This document shows positions 1 to 9,123 of a stretch of DNA of 64,000 bases, in pieces (position 1 is the first letter of the stretch; every line of letters starts with the position of its first letter). Below the pieces are notes generated by a model. The model worked only from the letters and a program-made list of their open reading frames with translations. It ran no database searches and was not told the DNA's origin. Source of the stretch: Marinihelvus fidelis (GTDB taxonomy: Bacteria; Pseudomonadota; Gammaproteobacteria; Xanthomonadales; SZUA-36); the NCBI RefSeq assembly GCF_008725655.1, contig NZ_VYXP01000002.1:462026-526025 (forward strand), in the 5' to 3' direction. Made by a program: the position numbers and the translations under genes.

Positions 1-1
1 C

Positions 2-193
2 GAGGCCGACGTGACTCACCCGCAATACCACATTACCGGCGACGCACTGACCTACGACCTGAACAAGCAGCACTTCCAGGGCGTGGGCGGCGATACCGGC
101 GATGGTCGCATCCGCATTCGCATGGACCCGGAAGTGGCCGACGAGGCCGCGGCCTCACCGGCGACCCCGGACGACGGGAACGACGGCCACTGA
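2..193 (+). CDS. lptA: LptA, LPS transport periplasmic protein (C-terminal end only)
   Basis: The frame is open from the left edge and ends with TGA at 191-193, so only about 63 C-terminal residues are present. The visible part, including [11 protein letters not shown] and a [11 protein letters not shown] stretch, has the beta-strand repeat character of the OstA/LptA jelly roll, which bridges LPS between the inner-membrane LptBFGC complex and outer-membrane LptDE. The last ~20 residues are an Ala/Asp/Pro-rich tail. The identification rests mainly on the lptB gene that follows by 1 base and on the canonical lptA-lptB-rpoN-hpf-ptsN order. The N-terminus and signal peptide lie outside the window. 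Confidence 0.8.
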   Translation, partial: EADVTHPQYHITGDALTYDLNKQHFQGVGGDTGDGRIRIRMDPEVADEAAASPATPDDGNDGH

Positions 194-194
194 C

Positions 195-914
195 GTGCTG
201 GTTACCGAGAGCCTGCACAAGTCGTACCGCAAGCGCGAAGTCGTCCGCGGCGTCAGCATGCGCGTCGAACCGGGCAAGGTGGTCGGGCTGCTGGGCCCCA
301 ACGGCGCCGGCAAGACCACCTGCTTCTACATGATTGTCGGCCTGATCCCGGCCAGTCACGGCAGCATCAAGGTCGACGACATCGATATCACGCACGAGCC
401 GGTCAACGTCCGTGCACACCTGGGCGTTGGCTACCTGCCGCAGGAAGCCTCGATCTTCCGCAAGATGTCGGTGCGCGACAACGTGCTGTCGATCCTGGAG
501 ATGCGCCCCGACCTGGACGCCGAGGCCCGCGAGGACCAGTTGCAGTCGCTGCTGGAAGAACTGGGCGTGGCGCACCTGTCCGAGCAATCCGGCATCAGCC
601 TGTCGGGCGGCGAGCGGCGGCGGGTGGAAATCGCCCGGGCACTGGCCACGCGGCCGCGCTTTATCCTGCTGGACGAGCCGTTCGCCGGCGTCGACCCCAT
701 TTCCGTGGGCGAGATCCAGAACATCGTCGAGCACCTGACCGACCGCGGCATCGGCGTGCTGATCACCGACCACAACGTCCGTGAGACCCTGGGCATCTGC
801 GACCATGCCTACATTCTCAACGAGGGCCGGATCCTGGCCGAGGGCGCGCCGGACGTGGTGCTGGACAACGAAGACGTGCGCAACGTCTACCTGGGCCAGG
901 CCTTCCGGCTGTAG
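195..914 (+). CDS. lptB: LptB, LPS export ABC transporter ATPase
   Basis: A 239-residue ABC ATPase that powers extraction of LPS from the inner membrane with LptFG. Walker A is GPNGAGKTT (about residues 34-42), the signature is [15 protein letters not shown], and Walker B is [13 protein letters not shown] followed by an H-loop in [11 protein letters not shown]. These are the hallmark LptB sequences, and length matches the family (about 240). I chose the GTG at 195 because it gives the standard N-terminus and lies one base after the lptA stop. An upstream in-frame start at 102 would overlap lptA and add non-homologous residues. It is probably co-transcribed with lptA and rpoN. Confidence 0.96.
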   Translation: MLVTESLHKSYRKREVVRGVSMRVEPGKVVGLLGPNGAGKTTCFYMIVGLIPASHGSIKVDDIDITHEPVNVRAHLGVGYLPQEASIFRKMSVRDNVLSILEMRPDLDAEAREDQLQSLLEELGVAHLSEQSGISLSGGERRRVEIARALATRPRFILLDEPFAGVDPISVGEIQNIVEHLTDRGIGVLITDHNVRETLGICDHAYILNEGRILAEGAPDVVLDNEDVRNVYLGQAFRL

Positions 915-931
915 GCGGGGTACGAAGCGTC

Positions 932-2392
932 ATGGTCGATCATTCACTGCAATTACGCCTGAGCCAGAAGCTGGCGCTGGCGCCGCAGTTGCAACAGGCC
1001 ATCCGCCTGCTGCAACTCACCCGTATCGAGCTGCGCGAACACCTGCAGGCCACCGTCGAGGCCAACCCGCTGCTGGACTTCGACGAGCCGGGTGGCGAGG
1101 CCGCGGCCGACAGCGCGGACGACTGGGACACGCCCTCCCAGGGTGAAGACAGCAGCGCCGCGGCCGATGACCCCTACGGCGACTACGACGACCAGTGGGG
1201 CGAAGACATGGGCGGCGGCGAACAGTGGGCCGAGGCCGGCTTCAGCGTCGAGCGCGAGAACCAGATCGCCGACGAGTCCGGCGATTCGCTGCGCGACCAC
1301 CTGATGTTCCAGGTCGAGCTGGGCCAGTTCAATGACCGCGACGCCGCCATCGCCACCGCGATCATCTTCGCGCTCGATGAAGACGGCTACCTGCTCGACA
1401 GCATCGACGATATCCGCGACTCCCTGCTGCCCGACCTGGAAACCGACGAGGCCGAGATCCGCGCGGTCATGCGCCGCGTCCAGCGCATGGAGCCCGTCGG
1501 CGTGGCCACCAATGGCCCGGCCGAATGCATCCGCGTGCAGCTGGCCGTGCTGCCGGCCTCGACGCCCGGCCGCGACCTGGCCCAGCGCGTGGCGCGGGAC
1601 TACATCGACCTGGTGGCCGACGCCGAGCTCGAACGCCTGAAGCGCGAAACCGGTGCCGGTGACGACGACCTCGAAACCGCGCTGGACCTGATCCGTTCGC
1701 TGGAGCCCCGCCCCGGCGCGCGCTACGACAACCGCCAGCAGGAATACCTGGTGCCGGATGTCTACACCCGCCAGGTCGAGGGCCGCTGGGTCACCTACCT
1801 GAGCCCGGACAACGACCCGCGCCTGAAGCTCAACACCTACTACGTCCAGCTGCTGCGCCAGTCCGGCGGCGAGGACCGCAAGTACCTGCAGGGCCGCCTG
1901 CAGGAAGCACGCTGGCTGCTGTCCAGCCTGGAGCTGCGCAACCGCACGCTGATGAACGTGTCGCAGGCCATCGTCGACCACCAGTCCGGCTTCATGGACG
2001 ACGGCGATATCGCGATGAAGCCGCTAATCCTGAAAGACATTGCCGAGCAGGTTGGCGTGCACGAATCCACGGTGTCGCGCGCCACCACCCGCAAGTACAT
2101 TTTCACGCCACGCGGCCTGTTCGAGCTGAAGTACTTCTTCTCCAGCCACGTGCGCACGCTCGACGGCGGTGACATCAGCGCCATCGCGGTCAAGGCCCAT
2201 ATCCAGTCACTGGTCGAGGCAGAGCCCGCCAGCAAACCGCTCAGTGACCAGGAACTGTCCCGTTTATTGCGCGAAGCCGGCATCCGCGCGGCCCGCAGGA
2301 CCGTGGCCAAGTACCGGGAATCCCTGGGTATCGGCTCAAGCAGCGAGCGGCGCCGTGCCTACCGTCGACTGGCCGCGCGCGCGGTGGACTAG
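932..2392 (+). CDS. rpoN: RNA polymerase sigma-54 factor
   Basis: This 486-residue protein is the alternative sigma factor for -24/-12 promoters, which need bacterial enhancer-binding proteins for melting. Region I (residues ~5-45) has the Gln/Leu-rich LRLSQKLALAPQLQQAIRLL motif; an acidic region II follows (~50-110). The HTH segment DIAEQVGVHESTVSRATTRKY binds the -12 element. The RpoN box ARRTVAKYRE near residue 454 recognises the -24 element and is intact. Length is typical. It sits between lptB and hpf, the usual proteobacterial location. Confidence 0.97.
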   Translation: MVDHSLQLRLSQKLALAPQLQQAIRLLQLTRIELREHLQATVEANPLLDFDEPGGEAAADSADDWDTPSQGEDSSAAADDPYGDYDDQWGEDMGGGEQWAEAGFSVERENQIADESGDSLRDHLMFQVELGQFNDRDAAIATAIIFALDEDGYLLDSIDDIRDSLLPDLETDEAEIRAVMRRVQRMEPVGVATNGPAECIRVQLAVLPASTPGRDLAQRVARDYIDLVADAELERLKRETGAGDDDLETALDLIRSLEPRPGARYDNRQQEYLVPDVYTRQVEGRWVTYLSPDNDPRLKLNTYYVQLLRQSGGEDRKYLQGRLQEARWLLSSLELRNRTLMNVSQAIVDHQSGFMDDGDIAMKPLILKDIAEQVGVHESTVSRATTRKYIFTPRGLFELKYFFSSHVRTLDGGDISAIAVKAHIQSLVEAEPASKPLSDQELSRLLREAGIRAARRTVAKYRESLGIGSSSERRRAYRRLAARAVD

Positions 2393-2557
2393 GAAAGCGG
2401 CGTCGCCGGGTATAGAATCTGCTCATGACAGTTTCTTTGCGAAGCCGCCCGCCGCGAACCCTGTGCGGACTCTACGGACGGTTCGAACTCCAGAGTTGAC
2501 CCTGAAGCTGGCCCCAGCGGGCCGGTCCCTTTCCATCTCGAAACCAGGAGAAGGAAA

Positions 2558-2884
2558 ATGCAATTGACGATTACCGGACACCACGTCGAAGTCACCCCCG
2601 CCTTGCGCGCCTATGTCACCGAGAAAATGCAGCGCCTGTCGCGGCATTTCGACAAGGTCGTGACCGTTGATGTGATCCTGAACGTTGAGAAACACACGCA
2701 GCTGGCGGAAGCCACCGTCAACGCGGGCGGACGTACGCTGTTCGCCAATGACAACGCAGACGACATGTATGCCGCGATCGACGGCCTGGCCGACAAGATC
2801 GACCGCCAGGTGCGGCGCCTGAAAGATCGCCTGCGCGACCACCACCACGAAAAGCCTGATTACCAGGCGGCCGAGAACATCTGA
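2558..2884 (+). CDS. hpf: Ribosome hibernation promoting factor (HPF/RaiA family)
   Basis: A 108-residue cytoplasmic protein of the short HPF/YfiA type, which binds the 30S decoding region and inactivates ribosomes in stationary phase. It starts MQLTITGHHVEVTPALRAYV, the family N-terminus, and retains the basic C-terminal helix with KIDRQVRRLKDRLRDHHH. It lacks the long-form dimerisation domain. A clear AGGAGAAGG Shine-Dalgarno lies just before the ATG. The gene follows rpoN after a 165-base gap. Confidence 0.95.
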   Translation: MQLTITGHHVEVTPALRAYVTEKMQRLSRHFDKVVTVDVILNVEKHTQLAEATVNAGGRTLFANDNADDMYAAIDGLADKIDRQVRRLKDRLRDHHHEKPDYQAAENI

Positions 2885-2923
2885 CCCGCGCCTGAAAAGA
2901 CCGGTTACCGAGAATCAAACCCC

Positions 2924-3379
2924 ATGCTTGTCGACGACCTGATCAGCCCGGACAGCGTACTTCCCGCCGTCCGCACCAGTAGCAAGAAACGCCTGCTGGA
3001 AGTCATCAGCAACGCGCTGGCCAACGAAGACGAAGGCCTGAGTTCGCGGGAAATCTTTGAAAGCCTGTGTGCCCGGGAACGCCTGGGCAGCACCGGGCTG
3101 GGCAATGGCGTCGCCATCCCGCACGGCCGCGTCAGCGGTTCGTCCAGGGTCCAGGCGGTGTTTATCCGCCTGGCGCGGCCACTGGCCTTCGATGCCGTCG
3201 ATGGCAAACCCGTCGACCTGCTGTTCGCGCTGGCGGTGCCGGAACACTGCACCAGTGACCACCTGAAGCTGCTGGCCGAGATCGCCGAGAAATTCAGCGA
3301 CCAGGAACTGCTGGAACGCCTGCGTAACACCGAAGACGCCACCGAGCTCGCGCAGCTCCTGTCACGAACCCGGCACTGA
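2924..3379 (+). CDS. ptsN: Nitrogen-regulatory PTS IIA protein (PtsN)
   Basis: A 151-residue EIIA-Ntr domain that receives phosphate from HPr-type carriers and regulates other proteins (potassium transport and stress responses in characterised species) instead of sugar uptake. The phosphorylatable histidine is H67 in GLGNGVAIPHGRV, the diagnostic motif. Length matches the family. It lies 40 bases after hpf and 10 bases before hprK, so it is probably in the same transcript. Confidence 0.95.
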   Translation: MLVDDLISPDSVLPAVRTSSKKRLLEVISNALANEDEGLSSREIFESLCARERLGSTGLGNGVAIPHGRVSGSSRVQAVFIRLARPLAFDAVDGKPVDLLFALAVPEHCTSDHLKLLAEIAEKFSDQELLERLRNTEDATELAQLLSRTRH

Positions 3380-3389
3380 CCGCGGAACG

Positions 3390-4352
3390 GTGACCCGCAC
3401 GCTCACAGCCCAGGACCTGTTCGACAAGCTCAGGCAGCGGCTGGACCTGCACTGGGTGACCCAGCCGGGCGATCACGACGCCGCGGTGCTTTCCGACCGC
3501 GACATGTCGGCCCGCCCGGCACTGGCCGGCTACCTGAACCTGATTCACCCGAACCGGGTGCAGGTGCTGGGCGTTGAGGAACTCGACTACCTGGCCTCGC
3601 TGCCCGCAGACAGCCGCGGCGATACCATCGCCGCGATCTTCAGGCCCGACCTGCTGGCCATTGTCGTGGGCGGCGCCCATGACATCCCCAATGACCTGGC
3701 CGAGGCCGCCGCGCAGGCCGGCAAACCCCTGCTGGCGTCGGGCAAGTCCAGTTACGAGCTGGTGAATTTCCTGCAGTACCACATCTCACGAGTCCTGGCC
3801 CGCCGCTGCACCATGCACGGCGTGTTCATGGAGGTGTTCACAATCGGCGTGCTGATCTCGGGCGATGCCGGCAGCGGCAAGAGCGAACTGGCGCTGGAAC
3901 TGCTCAACCGCGGGCACCGGCTGATTGCCGACGACGCGCCCGAGTTCACGCAGATTTCGCCGGAAATCATCGATGGCTCCTGCCCGGAGGTCATCCAGGA
4001 CTGCCTGGAGGTACGCGGACTGGGCGTGCTCAACGTGCGGGAGATGTTCGGCGACGCCACCATCAAGCTGAACAAGTTCCTGCGCCTGATTATCCACCTG
4101 AAGATTCCCGAAGACGCCAGCCGCCCGCCCGAGGTGGACCGCCTTCGCGGTGACGCGACCACGCGCCGGGTGCTGGACCTGGACATCCCGCAGATCACCC
4201 TGCCCGTTCTGGCCGGCCGCAACATGGCCGTCATCGCCGAGGCCGCGGTGCGTGATTTCATGCTGCGGATGAAGGGCTACGACGCTACGGCGGCCTTTAT
4301 CGAGCGCCATTCGCGTATCCTGCGTGGGCAGCTATCGCCCTGGGAGGAATGA
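3390..4352 (+). CDS. hprK: HPr kinase/phosphorylase
   Basis: A 320-residue bifunctional enzyme that phosphorylates and dephosphorylates HPr on Ser46. Walker A is GDAGSGKS (residues 158-165) in the C-terminal P-loop domain. The HPrK signature EVRGLGVLNVREMFGD follows near residue 206. The N-terminal domain (1-130) is also present, so this is the full-length form, not the truncated alpha-proteobacterial form. It starts with GTG at 3390. Its substrate is very likely the HPr encoded 1.3 kb downstream, which retains Ser46. Confidence 0.95.
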   Translation: MTRTLTAQDLFDKLRQRLDLHWVTQPGDHDAAVLSDRDMSARPALAGYLNLIHPNRVQVLGVEELDYLASLPADSRGDTIAAIFRPDLLAIVVGGAHDIPNDLAEAAAQAGKPLLASGKSSYELVNFLQYHISRVLARRCTMHGVFMEVFTIGVLISGDAGSGKSELALELLNRGHRLIADDAPEFTQISPEIIDGSCPEVIQDCLEVRGLGVLNVREMFGDATIKLNKFLRLIIHLKIPEDASRPPEVDRLRGDATTRRVLDLDIPQITLPVLAGRNMAVIAEAAVRDFMLRMKGYDATAAFIERHSRILRGQLSPWEE

Positions 4353-4353
4353 G

Positions 4354-5226
4354 GTGAACACCGAGGCGCAACCACAGATCGTCATCGTCAGCGGCCTCTC
4401 GGGCGCCGGCAAATCGACGGCGCTGAAGGCCCTGGAAGACATGGGCTTCCACTGCATCGACAACCTGCCCGCGCGGCTGATGAACGACTTCGCCAACCAC
4501 GTGCGTGAGGACCGGGAGCTGTACCGCAAGGTCGCCCTGGGCATCGACGCGCGCGCCCCGGGGCTCAAACTCGACGACGTGCCGGGCTGGCTCGATGGCC
4601 TGCGCGAGAGCGGCCTGAACGCGCAGCTGCTGTTCCTGGGCGCCGACGACGCCACCCTGGTGAAGCGCTTTTCCAAGACCCGGCGGCGCCACCCGCTGTC
4701 GCAGGACCAGCGCGGGCTGAAGTCGGCCATCGCGCATGAGCGTGAGCTGCTGCGGCCCGTGGCCGACGCCGCCGACCACGTCATCGACACCAGCACCATT
4801 AATATTCACCAACTCACCCACGAGACCTGGAAGTGCGTGGCCCGGGACAGCCGTGACATGACCGTGGTGCTGCAGTCCTTCGGCTTCAGCCACGGCGCGC
4901 CCACCGATGTCGATTTCCTGTTCGATGCCCGCTGCCTGCCCAACCCGCACTGGGACAAGTCGCTCAGGCCCAAGACCGGGCGTGACGCGGGCGTCGCCGA
5001 ATGGCTGCAGCAGGAACCGCTGGTGCAGAAGATGGGTGACGACATCCTTGCCTACCTGAAAACCTGGCTGCCGGAGTTCGAACGCGTGCACCGGGCCTTC
5101 GTCACGGTGGGCATCGGCTGCACCGGCGGCCGTCACCGTTCGGTCTACCTGGCCGAGCGCCTGAAACGGGAACTGTCCGAAGACTACCCGGAAGTCGTCC
5201 TCCATCACCGCGAGCTGTCGTCATGA
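4354..5226 (+). CDS. rapZ: RapZ, RNase adapter / NTP-binding protein
   Basis: A 290-residue YvcJ/RapZ protein; in E. coli RapZ directs GlmZ sRNA to RNase E and so controls GlmS and amino-sugar synthesis. Walker A GLSGAGKS lies near the N-terminus, and the C-terminal domain has the conserved GCTGGRHRSVYLAERL sequence. I placed the start at GTG 4354, immediately after the hprK stop with GGGAGG upstream; the in-frame ATG at 4324 would overlap hprK. The stop overlaps the next ATG (ATGA at 5223). Confidence 0.94.
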   Translation: MNTEAQPQIVIVSGLSGAGKSTALKALEDMGFHCIDNLPARLMNDFANHVREDRELYRKVALGIDARAPGLKLDDVPGWLDGLRESGLNAQLLFLGADDATLVKRFSKTRRRHPLSQDQRGLKSAIAHERELLRPVADAADHVIDTSTINIHQLTHETWKCVARDSRDMTVVLQSFGFSHGAPTDVDFLFDARCLPNPHWDKSLRPKTGRDAGVAEWLQQEPLVQKMGDDILAYLKTWLPEFERVHRAFVTVGIGCTGGRHRSVYLAERLKRELSEDYPEVVLHHRELSS

Positions 5227-5606
5227 GTTCCGTCAACCTGGTGCTGGTCACCCACGAGGGTATCGGCAGTACGCTGCTGGCCCAGGCCCGGCGCATCCTG
5301 GCGGACGAACTCGAGGGCACGGTGGTGGTCGAAGTCGGCTATGACGAAGACATCGGCAGCACCACGCTGGAAGCCCGCATCGACTGCGCCGACAGCGGCG
5401 CCGGCGTACTGGTACTGACCGACGTGCCCGGCGCCACACCCAGCAACCTGGCCCAGGTGGCCGCCGCAGGCAAGCACCGCGTGGTCGTCACCGGCCTGAA
5501 CCTGCCGATGCTGATCCGGGCCTGGAACTACCACCAGCGGCCACTGGAGGAACTCGCCGTCATCGCCGTCGATGGCGGCCGCAACGCCATCGGGATGGTC
5601 TCCTGA
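5223..5606 (+). CDS. PTS mannose-type EIIA domain protein
   Basis: A 127-residue stand-alone IIA-Man/fructose superfamily domain. It begins MSSVNLVLVTHEGIG, placing the phosphorylatable histidine at H11, equivalent to H10 of E. coli IIAB-Man. No IIB, IIC or IID gene is nearby, so a transport role in this cluster is unlikely; in related bacteria such domains belong to regulatory PTS relays feeding HPr. It is translationally coupled on both sides, with ATGA overlap with rapZ and TGATG overlap with HPr. Confidence 0.9.
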   Translation: MSSVNLVLVTHEGIGSTLLAQARRILADELEGTVVVEVGYDEDIGSTTLEARIDCADSGAGVLVLTDVPGATPSNLAQVAAAGKHRVVVTGLNLPMLIRAWNYHQRPLEELAVIAVDGGRNAIGMVS

Positions 5607-5872
5607 TGCCGTCCCGGGACACCGTCATCTGCAATGAACTGGGGCTGCACGCCCGTGCGGCGGCGCGGCTGGTCGAGTGCGCCAACCGCTTTGATGCCGC
5701 CGTGCACCTGACCCACGGTGACCGAACGGTGAATGGCAAGTCGATCATGGGCGTGCTGATGCTGGCCGCGGCGCGCGGCACCACCGTCACCATCACCACC
5801 GACGGCGCCGACGAAGGCGCCGCCCTGGACGCGCTGGGCGAGCTGGTCAACAACGGCTTCGGGGAAAACTGA
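5606..5872 (+). CDS. ptsH: HPr phosphocarrier protein
   Basis: An 88-residue HPr that carries phosphate from EI to the IIA domains. The EI-dependent site is H15 in NELGLHARAAARL. The regulatory site is S46 in VNGKSIMGVLMLAA, matching the HprK target exactly, which agrees with hprK being in the same operon. Length and fold-diagnostic residues are normal. It overlaps the IIA stop (TGATG) and is followed one base later by EI. Confidence 0.95.
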   Translation: MPSRDTVICNELGLHARAAARLVECANRFDAAVHLTHGDRTVNGKSIMGVLMLAAARGTTVTITTDGADEGAALDALGELVNNGFGEN

Positions 5873-5873
5873 C

Positions 5874-7628
5874 ATGACCCTGGCGCTCTCCGGCCATCGC
5901 GTCGAGGACGGCATCGCCGTCGGCCGCGCCCACGTGCTGCAACGCAACGAGATCGAAATCGGTGAGTTCAAGATCGCCAGCCAACGGATTCCCACGGAAA
6001 TCGAGCGCCTGCGCCAGGCCTTCGTCGATGCCCGCGCCAACCTCAGTGCCCTGGCCGAACGGCTGCAGGCCGCGGCCGGCGCCTCGGCCAGCGAAATCAT
6101 CCGCACCCACGTGCTGATGCTGGACGACTCCAGCCTGCTGGACGGCGCCATTGACCATATCGAGAATGACCAGTGCAACGCCGAGTGGGCCATGCAGTTG
6201 CAGCTGGAAGCCCTGCTGGCGGAATTTCGCACCATCGACGATGACTATATTCGCAGCCGCGCCGACGACGCCGCGCAGGTCGTGCGCCTGGTACAGAAGA
6301 CCCTCGCCGAGGAAGGCGGCGGCGAAGTCCTGGGTGACGTTCCCGACCGCCTGGGTCACACCCTGGTCATCGCCACGGAACTGACGCCCGGCGAGATGGC
6401 GGTGCTGCACGAGCGCGGTGTCGCCGGCGTAGTGACGGAGCACGGCAGCCCTTACTCGCACACCGCCATCCTGGCGCGCGGCATGGGCATCCCCACGGTC
6501 ATGGGTGTGCGTCGAGCGCAGTCGCTGATTACCGAGGGCGAACAGCTGATCCTGGACGGCCATTACGGCGTGGTCTTCGCCGACCCGGAAGAATCCATCC
6601 TGCGGCACTACTTGCAGAAACAGTCGGAATCGGTACGCTTCCGCCAGGCGCTGGACACGCTGCGCGCCAGCCCGGCCGCCAGCATCGACCACTGCGAGAT
6701 TGCCCTGCTGGCCAATGCAGAACGGCCGGACGACATGCGCCAGGCCCTGCAGGACGGCGCCTGTGGCGTCGGCCTGTACCGCAGCGAGTTCCTGTTCATG
6801 TCCGGCGAGCCGCCCGACGAAGAGCAGCAACTGGCTTACTACACCGAGGCCATCGAGGCCCTGGGTGGCGCGCCACTGACCATCCGCACGCTCGATATCG
6901 GCGCCGACAAGACCGCCCACCTGCTCGATTTCCAGGCCCTGCGCAGCAACCCCAATCCGGCGCTTGGGCTGCGCGCCGTGCGCCTGTGCCTGCGCGAGGT
7001 GGAGCTGTTCAAGATCCAGCTGCGGGCCATCCTGCGCGCCAGCGCGCGGGGGCCGGTTCGCATGCTGGTGCCGATGCTGACCACGGCCAAGGAAGCGCGC
7101 GCCGTGCGGGCGCTGCTCGACGAGACCCGAAGCGAGCTGGAGCGCGCCGGCCAGGCCTATGACGCCGGCATGCCCATGGGCGGCATGATCGAGGTGCCCG
7201 CTGCGGCCCTGAGCCTGGAGAGTTTCGCCGGCGAGCTGGATTTCCTCTCCATCGGCACCAACGACCTGATCCAGTACATGGTCGCCGCCGACCGCGTCGA
7301 CGAGCACGTCGCGCACCTGTACGACCCGCAACACCCGGGCGTCATCCACCTGCTCGGGCACGTGTTCGAGACCGCCCACCGGCTGGATCTGCCGGTGGCC
7401 GTGTGTGGCGAGATTGCCGGCGACCGCCGTTACACCCGGCTACTGCTGGCGCTGGGCCTGACCGAGTTCAGCGTACAGCCGCGCGCGGTCCTGGAGGTCA
7501 AGAAAGTCATCAACGAAACCGATGTCGGACGCATGCGCGGTGCCATGGCGCGCTGGCGTGAGCAGGGCGAGGACCCGCGCTTCCCGACGCTGGTGCAGTA
7601 CCTGGATCACGCCCAGCTGCACGGCTGA
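5874..7628 (+). CDS. ptsI: Phosphoenolpyruvate-protein phosphotransferase (PTS enzyme I)
   Basis: A 584-residue enzyme I that takes phosphate from PEP and passes it to HPr. The active histidine is H196 in TEHGSPYSHTAILARG. The C-terminal PEP-binding barrel shows GLYRSEFLFM, FLSIGTNDLIQYMVAADR and the catalytic-cysteine motif VAVCGEIAGD. There is no N-terminal GAF domain, so by architecture it is the PtsI form, not the PtsP (EI-Ntr) form, although its neighbours suggest it also feeds PtsN. Length is typical. Confidence 0.94.
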   Translation: MTLALSGHRVEDGIAVGRAHVLQRNEIEIGEFKIASQRIPTEIERLRQAFVDARANLSALAERLQAAAGASASEIIRTHVLMLDDSSLLDGAIDHIENDQCNAEWAMQLQLEALLAEFRTIDDDYIRSRADDAAQVVRLVQKTLAEEGGGEVLGDVPDRLGHTLVIATELTPGEMAVLHERGVAGVVTEHGSPYSHTAILARGMGIPTVMGVRRAQSLITEGEQLILDGHYGVVFADPEESILRHYLQKQSESVRFRQALDTLRASPAASIDHCEIALLANAERPDDMRQALQDGACGVGLYRSEFLFMSGEPPDEEQQLAYYTEAIEALGGAPLTIRTLDIGADKTAHLLDFQALRSNPNPALGLRAVRLCLREVELFKIQLRAILRASARGPVRMLVPMLTTAKEARAVRALLDETRSELERAGQAYDAGMPMGGMIEVPAAALSLESFAGELDFLSIGTNDLIQYMVAADRVDEHVAHLYDPQHPGVIHLLGHVFETAHRLDLPVAVCGEIAGDRRYTRLLLALGLTEFSVQPRAVLEVKKVINETDVGRMRGAMARWREQGEDPRFPTLVQYLDHAQLHG

Positions 7629-7748
7629 TCCGTTCCTGCCAGGGCCAACCCATTGCGCCACGGTGCTTGGAAGGCCCGGCCCCTTCGCTGATAATAGGCC
7701 ACTGAGGGCGCCCGCCAGCCGGTGGGCCGGTGCAACGGGGAGGCTCCC

Positions 7749-9113
7749 ATGGGCGACAAGGTGTTGGAAGAAAAAATCGCCCGGCACCACGAGTCGCTCT
7801 CCGAGGCGCTCGGCAGCGGCACGCGGGCGCAGGTCCGCCAGCTGATCAACAATCTCTCGGCCGCTGAAATCGGCGACCTGCTGGAGTCCCTCCCCCCCGC
7901 CAAGCGTATCGCCGTCTGGGAACTGGTCGACACCGAACTCGACGGTGAAGTGCTGGTCGAGGTCAACGACGAGGTCCGCCAGGGCCTGATCCGCGGTACC
8001 GATGATGACGAGCTGGCCGCCGCGGTCGGCGACCTCGATATCGACGACCTGGCCGACATTCTCGACGACCTGCCCGACACGGTGATCCGCGAGGTCCTGT
8101 CGTCGATGACCCGGCAGGATCGTGAGCGCCTGCACCAGGTGCTGGCCTTCCCGGAGGATTCCGCCGGCGGCCTGATGGACCCGAACGTGCTGACCGTCCG
8201 TCGTGACGTCAGCCTGGAAGTGGTGCTGCGCTACCTGCGCGCCCGCGGTGAACTGCCCGACCTGCTGGACGTGCTGTTCGTGGTCAGCCGCGATGGCCGT
8301 TACCTGGGCGATATCCGCCTGTCCGACCTGCTGACCCAGGACCCGGACCGGCTGGTTTCCGAGTTGATGCAGCCCTCCCCCGCCGTGCTGCCGGTCGACA
8401 TGCCGGCCGCACAGGTGGCCACCGAGTTCGAGCACCACGACCTGGTGTCGGCACCGGTGATCGACGCCGGCGGCCTGCTGGTCGGGCGCATCACCATCGA
8501 TGACGTGGTCGACGTCATCCGCGAAGAGGCCGAGCACTCGGTCCTGACCATGGCCGGCCTGGACGAGGAAGACGACATGTTTGCGCCGGTGGTGAACTCC
8601 GCCCGCCGCCGCTGGATCTGGCTCGGCGTGAACCTGGTCACGGCGCTGCTGGCGGCGCTGGTGCTGTCCTGGTTCGAGCCGACCCTTGAGCAGATCGTCG
8701 CTACCGCGGTGATGTTCCCCATCGTCATGAGCATGGGCGGTATCGCCGGCACGCAGACGCTGACACTGATGATCCGCGGCATGGCCACCGGCCAGGTCAA
8801 CGCCAGCAACATGGCCTTCATGTTCCGCAAGGAAATCGCCGTGGGCATCCTCAACGGGCTTGTGTTCTCGGTACTCATCGGCCTGATCGCCTGGCTGTGG
8901 TATCGCGACGTGGAACTCGGTTTCGTCATGGCGTTCGCGATCCTGCTCAACCTGTTCGCCGGTGCCATCTCCGGCGTGCTGATCCCGATCGCGCTGAAAC
9001 GCATGTCCATCGACCCGGCGCTGGCCGGCGGCGTAGCACTGACCACGGTCACCGATGTGGTGGGCATCCTCAGCTTCGTCGGCCTGGCGACCTACATGAT
9101 CATCGGCACCTGA
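7749..9113 (+). CDS. mgtE: MgtE magnesium transporter
   Basis: A 454-residue MgtE-type channel. Residues 1-130 form the acidic N domain with repeated DLADILDDLPD-like helices. Two CBS domains (about 135-265) sense Mg2+, and five membrane segments (about 285-450) carry the conserved pore stretch VMFPIVMSMGGIAGTQTLT. I chose ATG 7749 because GGGGAGG precedes it; an in-frame start at 7722 has no such site. The 120-base leader has a GATAAT near 7690 that could be a -10, but I see no M-box riboswitch structure. Confidence 0.94.
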   Translation: MGDKVLEEKIARHHESLSEALGSGTRAQVRQLINNLSAAEIGDLLESLPPAKRIAVWELVDTELDGEVLVEVNDEVRQGLIRGTDDDELAAAVGDLDIDDLADILDDLPDTVIREVLSSMTRQDRERLHQVLAFPEDSAGGLMDPNVLTVRRDVSLEVVLRYLRARGELPDLLDVLFVVSRDGRYLGDIRLSDLLTQDPDRLVSELMQPSPAVLPVDMPAAQVATEFEHHDLVSAPVIDAGGLLVGRITIDDVVDVIREEAEHSVLTMAGLDEEDDMFAPVVNSARRRWIWLGVNLVTALLAALVLSWFEPTLEQIVATAVMFPIVMSMGGIAGTQTLTLMIRGMATGQVNASNMAFMFRKEIAVGILNGLVFSVLIGLIAWLWYRDVELGFVMAFAILLNLFAGAISGVLIPIALKRMSIDPALAGGVALTTVTDVVGILSFVGLATYMIIGT

Positions 9114-9123
9114 ACCGGCACCG

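Noticed and set aside
102-194. Longer N-terminus for LptB from an upstream ATG
   Set aside because: It would overlap lptA and add residues outside the family length; the GTG at 195 fits exactly.
2393-2557. Sigma-54 promoter or autoregulatory site before hpf
   Set aside because: No GG-N10-GC element with good context is seen. A TTGACC and a TATAGA are present, but not at promoter spacing; a 5-bp GGCCC hairpin is too weak to interpret.
7629-7748. Magnesium riboswitch before mgtE
   Set aside because: The 120-base leader shows no M-box-like conserved elements that I can recognise, only a possible -10.
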